The notes under the pieces are model-generated. The model had not been told where the DNA came from. It searched no databases and saw nothing but the letters and a program-made list of their open reading frames with translations. The translations under genes were made by a program, and so were the position numbers. Shown in pieces: positions 1 to 7,475 of a stretch of DNA of 41,473 nucleotides. Each line of letters starts with the position of its first letter. Within the stretch, counting starts at the first letter, position 1. Source of the stretch: a candidate division WOR-1 bacterium RIFCSPLOWO2_02_FULL_46_20 (lineage in GTDB: Bacteria; Margulisbacteria; WOR-1; O2-12-FULL-45-9); contig METP01000040.1 of the NCBI GenBank assembly GCA_001771365.1, forward strand, positions 60,958 to 102,430. The letters run 5' to 3'.

Positions 1-14
1 CGCCTACAAGATAA

Positions 15-40
15 CCCCACCGCAAGCGGTGGGGTATTTT
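15..40 (+). terminator. Rho-independent terminator-like hairpin
   Basis: An 8-bp GC-rich stem (CCCCACCG at 15-22 paired with CGGTGGGG at 27-34, CAAG loop) is followed by TATTTT. It would end transcription of a plus-strand gene lying left of the window. It belongs to the C-rich hairpin type also seen at 6426, 17185 and 25683. Confidence 0.6.
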
Positions 41-82
41 GGTGTGGGAATAAATTTCAAAGCGGCGATACCGCTCTGCCGG

Positions 83-1336
83 TTATAAATTCCAGAGAGG
101 GAAACTATAGATATTTTTCGTCAGTTGAAAAGGCGCGGATTGGCGGGAAAACACGATCCCGTATTTAATTTCCGGGTCCATCTCCATTAGCTTTAATATC
201 GCTTGATAATCGCCGGGGTGAAGTTTTTGGGAAGCTTTTATTTCTGCCGCTATCTTAACAGAACCGCTGGTAATAATAATGTCGACCTCCATTCCATTCT
301 TCGTTCGCAGATAGGAAAGCTTCCAGGGTAAGTCATTGTATTCGATTTGCTTCAATATTTCATCTATCACAAAACCCTCAACAATCTTTCCAAACTGGGG
401 GCTTAGCTCATCCGGCATCCCTCTTTCCCCGGAAATAAATCTGGCCAGGCCGGTATCCGTAAAATAAGCTTTGGGTGATTTACTGATTTGGACACGCAGT
501 GATTTACTGTAAGCTGGAATCAGGCGGCAGACAAAGGTGTCTTCTAAAATGCCGTAATAAGCTTTAACTGTATGGGGACTGATTCCGAGCACTTTTGCTT
601 TTACTGCGTCATTTACAATGAAAGTGTTTTCGCTCGCCGCCAGCGCCAAAAACTGCTCAAAAGTTCCAATATCCTGGACCAGATTTTCCCGCCTGATTTC
701 ACTTTCCAGATAAGTCGCCTGATAAGCCTGCAATAGTTGGTGGGCTAGAGAAATATCTTCCTGCAAGCATGGTTCAGGCAGCATGGTATGCTGGATCCAT
801 TTTAAGAAAGAGGGCAGGTGATCGCGCGGTTCCTGGAACTCAAGCTTTTCTTGCAACTGGTTAATTTTAAACAAATAAGGCAGGGCCGAATTTTTGTTTA
901 GGAGTTCGGACTGGGAAAGGGGCCATAGGGTTTTTGAAAAGCATCGTCCGGCAAGAGTTTCGGCCCTTTGGCGTTTGAGCGGTCTGGCTGATGAGCCCCA
1001 GATCCAAAATTTTACTCTCCCCTTATATTTCTCATGTATTCCCTGGATGGCCTGGAAAAAGACCGGGATTTTTTGAATTTCGTCCACAAACACGTGTAAA
1101 GTCCCATCCCGTCTTTTTATTTCTTCTTCTATTTCCAATACCCATCGCTCCGGACTGCTTTCGTAGCGCATGAGCGTGACCAGGTCAAAAAGAGGGAAAT
1201 ACAGCGCGTTTTTATATCCTCGGCGGAAATCATCCATCAGGGTAGTTTTTCCTGTTTGTCTCAGTCCAAAAAGTTGAACAATTTGCGGCTGGTCCGCAAC
1301 GCTAAAAAGCCAATTTTTTAAGTGTCTTGCAATCAC
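83..1336 (-). CDS. AAA ATPase with DUF4143 domain
   Basis: Predicted 417-aa P-loop ATPase of the ATP-binding/DUF4143 family, which usually has an N-terminal AAA_14 domain and a C-terminal nuclease-like DUF4143 domain. Visible motifs are a Walker A GLRQTGKT at residues 24-31, a Walker B HVFVDE at 81-86 followed by QKIP, and a sensor-like WGSSA stretch. The C-terminal part has the family's EVDIII...AAEIKAS pattern, resembling a PD-(D/E)xK core. The length is normal. The likely start is GTG at 1336: TATAAT lies 6 bases upstream on the coding strand and there is no Shine-Dalgarno, so the mRNA may be leaderless. Cellular role is unknown; such genes are often mobile and multicopy, and a second one lies at 39850-41001. 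Confidence 0.85.
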   Translation of the reverse strand: MIARHLKNWLFSVADQPQIVQLFGLRQTGKTTLMDDFRRGYKNALYFPLFDLVTLMRYESSPERWVLEIEEEIKRRDGTLHVFVDEIQKIPVFFQAIQGIHEKYKGRVKFWIWGSSARPLKRQRAETLAGRCFSKTLWPLSQSELLNKNSALPYLFKINQLQEKLEFQEPRDHLPSFLKWIQHTMLPEPCLQEDISLAHQLLQAYQATYLESEIRRENLVQDIGTFEQFLALAASENTFIVNDAVKAKVLGISPHTVKAYYGILEDTFVCRLIPAYSKSLRVQISKSPKAYFTDTGLARFISGERGMPDELSPQFGKIVEGFVIDEILKQIEYNDLPWKLSYLRTKNGMEVDIIITSGSVKIAAEIKASQKLHPGDYQAILKLMEMDPEIKYGIVFSRQSAPFQLTKNIYSFPLWNL

Positions 1337-1485
1337 ACCGCAATTATAGCGGATATATTTGCAGTGTCAAGTAGTTTGCCTTTCTGTCAATAAAGTCCCG
1401 GCTCCAGCTTTCAAATCCCAACTCCTGAGGCGGATCCGCCTTTGGCGGATAATTCGCCCCGATATGACATCGGAGACAGGAACAA

Positions 1486-1526
1486 GTCCCGATGTTTTAA
1501 TCGGGATCCCGACTTTACGTCGGGAC
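1486..1526. repeat. Nested TCCCGA/TCGGGA palindromes
   Basis: Two adjacent small hairpins (TCCCGA 1487-1492 with TCGGGA 1501-1506; TCCCGAC 1507-1513 with GTCGGGA 1519-1525) also pair as one outer palindrome (GTCCCGA 1486-1492 with TCGGGAC 1520-1526). The block abuts the FGE 3'-end duplicate. It looks like a REP-like or terminator-like intergenic repeat. The rest of 1337-1485 holds a GGCGGATCCGCC palindrome (1429-1440) and nothing coding that I can support. Confidence 0.5.
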
Positions 1527-1719
1527 TCGAGGATTAACCTTTAAAAGTCCTGGCGAGACAAAAGCCAACATCGGGGCCGCGGCTCCCAGGAAGGTAATTG
1601 TAGCGACAATCGGCCTGCAGATAAACTGGAAAGTTGAAGTCCCACGAACCACCGCGAAGAACCGACTCTTTTGTCCATTTCCAAACATTTCCTATAAGAT
1701 CATACAAGCCTTCGGCGCT
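1527..1719 (-). pseudogene. Duplicated 3' end of FGE-fold gene (fragment)
   Basis: All 193 bases are identical to 7283-7475, the 3' end of the FGE-fold gene at 7290-8087. The copy includes the last 61 codons (from S205), the stop codon (1534-1536) and 7 bases beyond. It is in the same minus orientation and has no start, so it is a fragment. Identity ends abruptly at 1719/1720, where an istA tail in plus orientation begins. The perfect identity implies a recent copy event, or an assembly artefact. Confidence 0.9.
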
Positions 1720-1899
1720 CCCTATCTAAAAAACATCATCCTTCAGCCGCGGGCCGCCCGCGGCCTGAAAGAAACTCCGCCTATCGTCATTCCGGCCAAA
1801 CCAGCCTGGACACAGCTCAGCGTCGAAGAGCAAGATTTATCTTTGTACGACGAAATGTTCGAAGAGAAGGGAGAAAGCGATGGCCGGAAAACAAGCTAA
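1720..1899 (+). pseudogene. istA: IS21 transposase IstA, C-terminal remnant
   Basis: About 59 codons remain in one open frame up to TAA at 1897-1899. It overlaps the start of istB at 1880, as istA and istB normally do. The peptide (beginning PYLKNIILQP, with AKPAWTQLSVEEQDLSLYDE) has the low-complexity tail style of IS21 transposases that follows the DDE core. The catalytic core is absent. Assignment rests mainly on its position directly before istB. Confidence 0.6.
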
Positions 1900-2675
1900 T
1901 TCACCGGCCGGTATCTTGTCCTGTCCCAACACGCTGGAAGGGATGCTGGAATATCTGAATTTGCTCCACAGCCTGAAAAACTATCAGGGAACGCTGGAAG
2001 CGGCGGCCAAAGAAAACCTGTCGCACCAGGACTTTTTCCACCGACTGCTTTCTGACGAATCGTCCGCCAAATTCGCCCGGCAAACCCAAAATCGTATCGT
2101 CCAGGCCAGATTTCCTGCCCTCAAAACCATCGACAACTTTGACTTTAACCACCCGGCCAGTATTCCAAAACAAAAGATCCTTCACGCCCTGAACCTCTCT
2201 TTCTTGGATCAGGCAGGTGGTTTGGTCTTGATCGGCCCAACTGGTATTGGTAAGACCCACCTGGCCATCGCCCTGGGCTACAAAGCCGCCGGCGCCGGCG
2301 TGCGAACCCTCTATACGCGAGCTGTAGACATGATTAACCATTATCGCATCCCAAGCGGATCATAGCCTTCATAAAGCCATGAGGGTCTACAGCAGCCCGG
2401 CGCTGCTGGTCATTGATGAAGTCGGCTACTTGCCGTTTGATAAGCAGGGCAGCGACCATTTCTTTAATGTCATTTCCAGTCGCTATGAAAAAGGCTCGGT
2501 AATCTTAACGACTAACCGGCCATTCAAAGACTGGGGGGAAATATTCCATGACAATACGATCGCTGCCGCTATCATCGACAGACTGGCCCATCATTCAGAA
2601 GTGATCAAGATCGAAGGGGGCAGTTATCGAGTCAAAGACAGAAAGTTAAAAGATTCTCTCTCGACAACTGAATAG
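1880..2675 (+). pseudogene. istB: IS21 helper ATPase IstB, frameshifted
   Basis: IstB is the AAA+ helper that activates the IstA transposase. The N-terminal part (1880-2365, 161 codons) has a Walker A GPTGIGKTHLA. The second part (from about 2350 to 2675) has the Walker B-like LLVIDEVGYLPFDKQG and the family signature VILTTNRPFKDWG. The two parts lie in different frames. Reading QADHSLHKAMRVY in the second frame just after NHY in the first shows a single +1/-2 shift near 2340-2350. Joined, the protein would have normal IstB length, about 260 aa. The gene is inactivated unless the shift is a sequencing error. Confidence 0.85.
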
Positions 2676-2738
2676 TCCGCTTACCTCCCGCTTTATTTTT
2701 TTTGCTTTTTTATCCGGGGCAAGGGGATGGTGTAACTA

Positions 2739-2780
2739 ATCGCGGTAAACTGGTCCCGCCATATCGCGGAAAACTGGAAC
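2739..2780 (+). repeat. IS21 right-end direct repeats
   Basis: Two 18-bp copies, 2739-2756 and 2763-2780, share ATCGCGG-AAACTGG-C and differ at two positions (T/A at each), with starts 24 bp apart. IS21-family ends typically carry such tandem transposase-binding repeats. They lie 64 bp after the istB stop. Confidence 0.65.
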
Positions 2781-2790
2781 CTTTCTGACT

Positions 2791-2961
2791 GCGGCCTACA
2801 AGCAATTACTGCTCAACAAAGAGGAAACAGAAAAACAGAGGGTTCAGCTTGCCGAATTGGCCAGTCAGCTTGACGAGATAAATGTTAAAATAGAAGAGCT
2901 TAGGATCAAGATGAAAGCGCGTAGATTTGTTTTCTCTGGCGAGGTGTATTTAAGGCAGTAG
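2791..2961 (+). pseudogene. Coiled-coil gene tail beside IS21 end
   Basis: An open frame runs out of the IS21 end to a TAG at 2959-2961, with no start codon or Shine-Dalgarno. Its ~56 codons encode a heptad-rich, Glu/Lys/Gln-rich helix (AELASQLDEINVKIEELRIK) ending in FVFSGEVYLRQ. It looks like the 3' end of a gene cut by the IS insertion; the 5' part is not in the window. I do not recognise the family. The following 2962-3054 holds nothing I can support. Confidence 0.4.
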
Positions 2962-3054
2962 GAAGTTTGCTTGTCAATGAACGTAAAGCGTCGCAGTCAA
3001 AAGAAATATAGAAAAATTTTAAGATAATTTAATGGCTTAGCGTTTCATGACAAA

Positions 3055-4506
3055 CTATTCAGATTCGCGACCCTTTTTAACGAAAGGGAGCTCTGTATAT
3101 CGATTACAGTAGATAGCAACATCAAAGCCAAGGTTTCGGGTTCTCTGCCAGAGCATTTCGATAAAATCCTTAATTCTAGCGAACAGATTGTATATTTGCC
3201 TTGTTCTTTTTTTGAAATTTCTAGACTCTGCAAGTTTCAAAAAATTTGTTGCAGTATTAGAATGTCGTTTTATTTCTGCCTTAAAACTTTCAAGGCCTAA
3301 ACTATTAGATCGGCAGTCAAAGAAACTTTTCAAAGCTGGAATTTCTGCTGCGGTAAAATAAGTTGTTTTCCCTTGATGGATATATCCCAAGGCATTTTTT
3401 AACCTGTTAAAAAAACTTTCAGCTTCTGCCACTTGTTGGAGTTCGGTTGAGTTAATAAATCCTCTTGTTTCGAGCGCTTGCAACATATCCGTGCTATACG
3501 GGAGTCTTGCTGCGCAAAGCCCTGCTTCAGTCCTTAAAATCGCTTGGGCAATTTTGATTTTTCTGGTTTCAAGCGAAGGCGACAGCAGCCCCCTTGAGTC
3601 GATATCGCGACGGTCAATGAGGTACAGGCTCTTGAGCCAGATATTTGGAAAATAATAAGGGGCCAAGAGCTTTTCTTCGTTTTGATAGTAAGAACTGACC
3701 TGATCAAAAAATGATTTTACAGTTGTTTGATCGCTTACTGTTTCAATGGGCAGTGCATCGGCGGCAAATTTAGCGATCCTGATAAAGTTTTGCCGATTGT
3801 TGATTTGCACGGTTTTAGCTCTTCCCTTGCTTAGGGTGCTGATTAAGTTATCACTTTTAATGCCGCATTCAGCAAGGGTCTTTTCGATCTCCCCAGCCAA
3901 ATAATTAAAGTAAGCGCGGTTTTTACCCTGAAAAACAACAATAAAATCAAGGTCAGAGAGTAACGTTGATTTTCCTGCGCTGCCTGCCACCAGAAAGACC
4001 GCAAGTTGAGTCTCAGCTTGTCCAAACTTTTTCTTAGCTTTGTTCTGTGCGATTTTGACAATTCTTGGCATAACTTCAAGATGCAGAGCTCTTAAGGCGG
4101 GGGCGATGGCTTGCGCCTCGAATTGGTTCTCTATGGGCTTACAGCGCTCCGCTTCTAATATTTGTTCCATTTTCTGGCGGTACAAGCGCCTAATGTCTCC
4201 GATCTCAGCGGGAATATGTTTTGGGAGTTCAATTTTTATTTCAAGGAAATCTTCTTTTTCTACAAGGATAACATTTTCATCTGTACTCCGGCCGCTATTC
4301 AAAATTTCTCTTATTTGGGCCGGGGTGATAAATTGTGTGGCCCCGCTAAAACTTAGCTGGTGTATACCGTTGGGGAGGGGAAACTTGCCGCACAATCTGA
4401 AAGATAAATCCGGCACATGAGGATAGTGACTAAGCCTTTCGTGCAACGATCTTGCATAAAGACTGGCCTGTAATCTCAAGGGAGTTTTGCGCAGCGCTTC
4501 AAGCAT
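3055..4506 (-). CDS. GlnD/DUF294-like nucleotidyltransferase
   Basis: This 483-aa protein has a nucleotidyltransferase-fold core at residues 170-192: AVFLVAGSAGKSTLLSDLDF. The GS...SDLDF pattern with Asp185 and Asp187 matches the metal-binding motif of GlnD and DUF294 uridylyl/adenylyl transferases. The C-terminal half is helical and lacks an obvious HD or ACT domain, so it is not a full GlnD. The 170-residue N-terminal region is of unknown type. The substrate is unknown. It follows the membrane-protein gene at 4522-6318 with a 15-base gap, in which an extended -10 box sits 9 bases before the ATG; it may therefore be transcribed both from upstream and from its own leaderless promoter. Confidence 0.6.
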   Translation of the reverse strand: MLEALRKTPLRLQASLYARSLHERLSHYPHVPDLSFRLCGKFPLPNGIHQLSFSGATQFITPAQIREILNSGRSTDENVILVEKEDFLEIKIELPKHIPAEIGDIRRLYRQKMEQILEAERCKPIENQFEAQAIAPALRALHLEVMPRIVKIAQNKAKKKFGQAETQLAVFLVAGSAGKSTLLSDLDFIVVFQGKNRAYFNYLAGEIEKTLAECGIKSDNLISTLSKGRAKTVQINNRQNFIRIAKFAADALPIETVSDQTTVKSFFDQVSSYYQNEEKLLAPYYFPNIWLKSLYLIDRRDIDSRGLLSPSLETRKIKIAQAILRTEAGLCAARLPYSTDMLQALETRGFINSTELQQVAEAESFFNRLKNALGYIHQGKTTYFTAAEIPALKSFFDCRSNSLGLESFKAEIKRHSNTATNFLKLAESRNFKKRTRQIYNLFARIKDFIEMLWQRTRNLGFDVAIYCNRYTELPFVKKGRESE

Positions 4507-4515
4507 AAAGTAAAC

Positions 4516-4524
4516 CTTATATCA
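4516..4524 (-). promoter_or_regulatory. Extended -10 box, leaderless
   Basis: On the minus strand TGATATAAG (TG at 4523-4524, hexamer 4516-4521) ends 9 bases before the ATG at 4506. There is no Shine-Dalgarno in between, as at several other genes here. Confidence 0.45.
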
Positions 4525-6318
4525 AGATAATCTTATGGCCAATTTGCTGTGGAGTTCAGAGTTTGTTTTCTCTAAAATTACCATTACTTGGCTAACGAAT
4601 CCGGGATCTCTTTTTTGCAGAAAGCCAAAAGCCCGAGCAACATCAGCATCAGAATATTCTTGATGGCTAATTTCCGAAGTGATCACTACGGTATTATAAC
4701 TTGTCACATACCCGCCACTGGGTTGCAGGGAGTTAATATAGTCAGATGTCCAATCAGTCACTGCCTCTGTTGTTGTGACTTCTTCTTGATCTATAATTTT
4801 TTTTGATTTGGGAATGAGTTGCGGATCATTCAATAATATCGCTAGTTTTTGCGGCGAAACTTTTAAATTGGTAGCAACGCGTTCCAAAATCTGACTATCT
4901 TTAGAATCTAGTTGGTCAAGTTCCGAAGTTGTTAGTTCTCCCAGTCGATCAAAAACATTTTTTCTTATTTGAGGATTGTTGGCACCACAGGCAAGATCAA
5001 GCATGCTCTGACGGTCAGCCACAATAGTTGGATTAAAAGCCAATTTTGTTAGGGCTTTGGTACAAGCAAGGATCGACGTTCCCTTCCGAGCAAGATCAAG
5101 CCAGATAGGTTTCGAGCATTTTTGATGATTAATAACCTTCAATTGCAATTGCTCTAACTCTTTGCTATAAGACTGTCCCTGCAGCAGCATTTGAGACAAA
5201 TCGTTAGCTGTAAAATCTGCGGCAAATCTGTCAAAATGCTTTAAGATTACAGAAAGAGGGACAGGCCTTTGCCCAGTAAAATAAGGCAGGAAGAAAGAAT
5301 TAGGAATTGAATCCCAACTAAAAAGGGCATTGAAAATCTCTGGCTGGTTGAGATACTTTAGGGTCTCGATCTCAGATAATGTTAATTGTTCCTTAAGTCT
5401 TTGTATCGCTTTTGCTCTAATTGAGCTTTCCGAATGATTTGCTAATTCAATAAGTTTATTTTTAGGAGCCTTCGGATGTTCAACTAACAAAGCATCTTTG
5501 TCTGAGCCGGTGAGATGTTTTTCTGCCAGTTCATAAGGCAAGACATGAGCCACGGTAGCTCTTGACCCTTTTGCTCTGGCCAGCACGCTTTGGATTCTGG
5601 CCGAGCCTTTTTGGTCCAGCTCTATTCCATTACACCCATCAAAAACAGCCTGATAATCTCTGCCAAAGCTGGCCATGCGAGAGAGCATGGTTGATGCCCA
5701 AATTACACCACGGATAGCAGGAATTAATAGGAAGCCTGCGACACTGCCTATGGCAGTAAATGTAGCGCATTCCCAAAAAGGACCATGGTTATCATAAATA
5801 GCTAAGGCAATAAGTCCTAATAAACCGCCACCGGAACTGGCAAGGCATCCCAGTCCATATATCTTTTCTCCAAAATTTACAGGCACAATTTCATCATGTA
5901 AACTGTGCCAGGAAACTGGCATTTTTAAGTCTTCGCCAGAAGGCCCCTTAACCCTTATGCCGTATTCTGAAAGGCTACTTTGCAAAATTTCAAGAGGGGT
6001 CTTGAGCAGGACAGAAAAAACATTTTTAATTTGAGGGGCGGTCATGCCGCCAGGCAAAATAATTTTCTCAATAACAGGGTCTAGTTTTTCAACTAAGGCT
6101 TTTGCATAAGGAATGTCCGCATATCTCTTACTTGGGGCATGCCAGTATTGTACCCCGTCCAGTAGCCCCCTGTTCTCTATTTTGATTTCCTTTTGACTCA
6201 GGCCATAATGAGATAAATTGGCTGCAATCCTTCCAAGTCTAATGAATTTGTTAACCTGTCTCTGAGACCACGGATATCTTCCTGATAAGGTCACGGAGCC
6301 TAATTCTGCATTTGCCAT
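4522..6318 (-). CDS. Unknown membrane protein with helical repeats
   Basis: A 598-aa protein that I do not recognise. The start is ATG at 6318, because AGGAGG lies 8 bases upstream; an upstream in-frame start at 6384 has no such site. The N-terminal ~150 residues are soluble. Two hydrophobic segments (about residues 153-175, Gly-rich, and 184-208) could form a hairpin in the membrane. The C-terminal ~370 residues are helical, with stretches such as HPKAPKNKLIELANHSESSIRAKA-type repeats that resemble leucine-rich-repeat-variant/HEAT units, a protein-binding fold. It probably forms a two-gene unit with the nucleotidyltransferase downstream. It sits in the accessory region between two IS scars, which suggests horizontal origin. 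Confidence 0.5.
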   Translation of the reverse strand: MANAELGSVTLSGRYPWSQRQVNKFIRLGRIAANLSHYGLSQKEIKIENRGLLDGVQYWHAPSKRYADIPYAKALVEKLDPVIEKIILPGGMTAPQIKNVFSVLLKTPLEILQSSLSEYGIRVKGPSGEDLKMPVSWHSLHDEIVPVNFGEKIYGLGCLASSGGGLLGLIALAIYDNHGPFWECATFTAIGSVAGFLLIPAIRGVIWASTMLSRMASFGRDYQAVFDGCNGIELDQKGSARIQSVLARAKGSRATVAHVLPYELAEKHLTGSDKDALLVEHPKAPKNKLIELANHSESSIRAKAIQRLKEQLTLSEIETLKYLNQPEIFNALFSWDSIPNSFFLPYFTGQRPVPLSVILKHFDRFAADFTANDLSQMLLQGQSYSKELEQLQLKVINHQKCSKPIWLDLARKGTSILACTKALTKLAFNPTIVADRQSMLDLACGANNPQIRKNVFDRLGELTTSELDQLDSKDSQILERVATNLKVSPQKLAILLNDPQLIPKSKKIIDQEEVTTTEAVTDWTSDYINSLQPSGGYVTSYNTVVITSEISHQEYSDADVARAFGFLQKRDPGFVSQVMVILEKTNSELHSKLAIRLS

Positions 6319-6425
6319 TTTAAATTCCTCCTGTAGTCTGTAGTTCTCTACACATATATCCCTCCCTTTCCTTAAAAATTTCACATTATCTTATAATTGA
6401 GCGATAGATTTTTGGAGGTATACTA

Positions 6426-6460
6426 TGGGGGTGACCTTACCCCCAAAAACTGGACCACTT
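6426..6460 (+). mobile_element. IS-end-like scar with C-rich hairpin
   Basis: A 7-bp stem, TGGGGGT (6426-6432) with ACCCCCA (6439-6445), is followed by AAAACTGGACCACTT. The AAAACTGGA core matches that of the IS21 right end at 2770-2778. There is no transposase beside it. It may be the residue of a second insertion element; the family cannot be fixed from this length. Confidence 0.35.
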
Positions 6461-6536
6461 GCAATTAGAATCTTTTTATGAAATCATAGGCCAAGGTTAT
6501 TACTTTAGGGTAAAAGCTAAAAAGGATAAAGTGTAA
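6435..6536 (+). pseudogene. 3' tail of an unidentified gene
   Basis: An open frame of 33 codons runs from just after a stop codon at 6432-6434 through the IS-like scar to TAA at 6534-6536. The peptide KLDHLQLESFYEIIGQGYYF and its basic end VKAKKDKV look protein-like, but no start codon or ribosome site is present. It converges on the FGE-fold gene that ends at 6538. It may be a truncated gene remnant; I do not recognise the family. Confidence 0.3.
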
Positions 6537-6537
6537 T

Positions 6538-7218
6538 TTATTTGTCCTCGACAAGACGAACCGCGTAAGCGCCGCAACGACCCTCCGGGAGCCTGAAGTC
6601 GCGGAGGCCGCCGTCCAGGAGACGAAGAACATAAGTTGCACCAGAAAATTTAGTTTCCGTCCACGTCCAATGATTTCCAGATAAGTTATCTTTAGCCACC
6701 ATCCACTCATCTTCTGTCTGAACCCTGAATTTTCTTCCGGTTAAATTGCTCAGCCGTTTAGCAACTTCTCTAGCATTCAATAAGCTTACATAAGTTAAAG
6801 CGTTGCTTTCTTGCGCCGGGTCAGCAAGAATAGCTCTAAGTTCATCGTCATTATGGCCGGTGATTTCGTATCCCTCCATTACACGCTTAAATAAACCGAC
6901 CGTGAGCTCGCCTTTCATTATTTTTACCTTATCATTAATATCGATCATTTCCGGAATATCTATTTTAGAAGTTTGAGAAACAGCGGCTGCACTGACTTCT
7001 GCAACAGAATCAATTCCAACTTCGCTGATTTCTAAGGCTACTGGCTGGCGTTGGCTTATTATCTCAGCCGAAGCCGCCGGTGAATCTCCGGCGCGGAGGC
7101 TTGACGCTGCAAGGCCTGACAACCTTTGCCTCACAATCCTCAATTGAGCGTCAGCCCCTAATTTCCCATCTGATGCGCGGAATCGCCAACCTTCTATATT
7201 TACTCTCAATCCAGCCAT
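6538..7218 (-). CDS. FGE/C-type-lectin-fold protein, putative DGR target
   Basis: A 226-aa protein whose C-terminal half has traces of the formylglycine-generating-enzyme/SUMF1 (C-type-lectin) fold: TYVSLLNAREVAKRLSN, EDEWMVAKDN, then NHWTWTET at about 182-189 and a terminal AVRLVEDK. The N-terminal ~90 residues are unlike FGE. The last ~26 codons before VEDK (6550-6627) contain only 5 adenines in 78 coding-strand bases. Many are NNC or NNT codons (CTC, GAC, GGC, TTC, TGC, GCT) where lectin-fold DGR targets have AAC/AAT in the template. This is the pattern expected after adenine-directed mutagenesis. Start: ATG 7218, with AGGAGGA upstream. It lies downstream of, and shares a 25-base leader with, the FGE gene at 7290-8087. 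No signal peptide. Confidence 0.65.
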   Translation of the reverse strand: MAGLRVNIEGWRFRASDGKLGADAQLRIVRQRLSGLAASSLRAGDSPAASAEIISQRQPVALEISEVGIDSVAEVSAAAVSQTSKIDIPEMIDINDKVKIMKGELTVGLFKRVMEGYEITGHNDDELRAILADPAQESNALTYVSLLNAREVAKRLSNLTGRKFRVQTEDEWMVAKDNLSGNHWTWTETKFSGATYVLRLLDGGLRDFRLPEGRCGAYAVRLVEDK

Positions 7219-7224
7219 TTTATT

Positions 7225-7249
7225 TTCCTCCTAATTTTTTGACCTTTAC
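7225..7249 (-). promoter_or_regulatory. Leader copy 2 with Shine-Dalgarno
   Basis: These 25 bases are identical to 8094-8118, in front of the other FGE-fold gene. They include AGGAGGA, placed for the ATG at 7218. The coding sequences that follow are unrelated at their 5' ends, so the leader itself has been kept or copied. Confidence 0.7.
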
Positions 7250-7282
7250 TTGGGTGCTTAACCCGCTTTGCGCCGAGCCATT

Positions 7283-7475
7283 TCGAGGATTAACCTTTAA
7301 AAGTCCTGGCGAGACAAAAGCCAACATCGGGGCCGCGGCTCCCAGGAAGGTAATTGTAGCGACAATCGGCCTGCAGATAAACTGGAAAGTTGAAGTCCCA
7401 CGAACCACCGCGAAGAACCGACTCTTTTGTCCATTTCCAAACATTTCCTATAAGATCATACAAGCCTTCGGCGCT
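7283..7475 (-). repeat. 193-bp direct repeat, copy B
   Basis: Identical over its full length to 1527-1719. It covers the last 61 codons, stop codon and 7 following bases of the FGE-fold gene at 7290-8087. This is probably the parent copy, because here it is part of a complete gene. Confidence 0.9.

Larger units (their letters stand above)
1720..2790 (+). mobile_element. Truncated, decayed IS21-family element
   Basis: The order istA tail, istB, then an end with two copies of an 18-bp sequence is that of an IS21-family element read on the plus strand. The left end and most of istA are missing: the element begins abruptly at 1720 next to the FGE fragment. istB is frameshifted. The right boundary lies just after the second end repeat, near 2781-2790, and is approximate. 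The element cannot transpose by itself. Confidence 0.75.

Noticed and set aside
894-1173. Plus-strand frames inside the DUF4143 ATPase
   Set aside because: They are antisense shadows of 83-1336 with no ribosome site and no family features.
1527-1719. Left copy of the FGE 3' end as a DGR template repeat
   Set aside because: It has no differences from the gene copy, least of all at adenines, and extends past the stop codon and well upstream of any variable region. A template should be adenine-rich at the variable codons.
2379-2675. Separate small ATPase gene
   Set aside because: It continues the IstB protein in a shifted frame (QADHSLHKAMRVY links it to the first part), so it is one broken istB.
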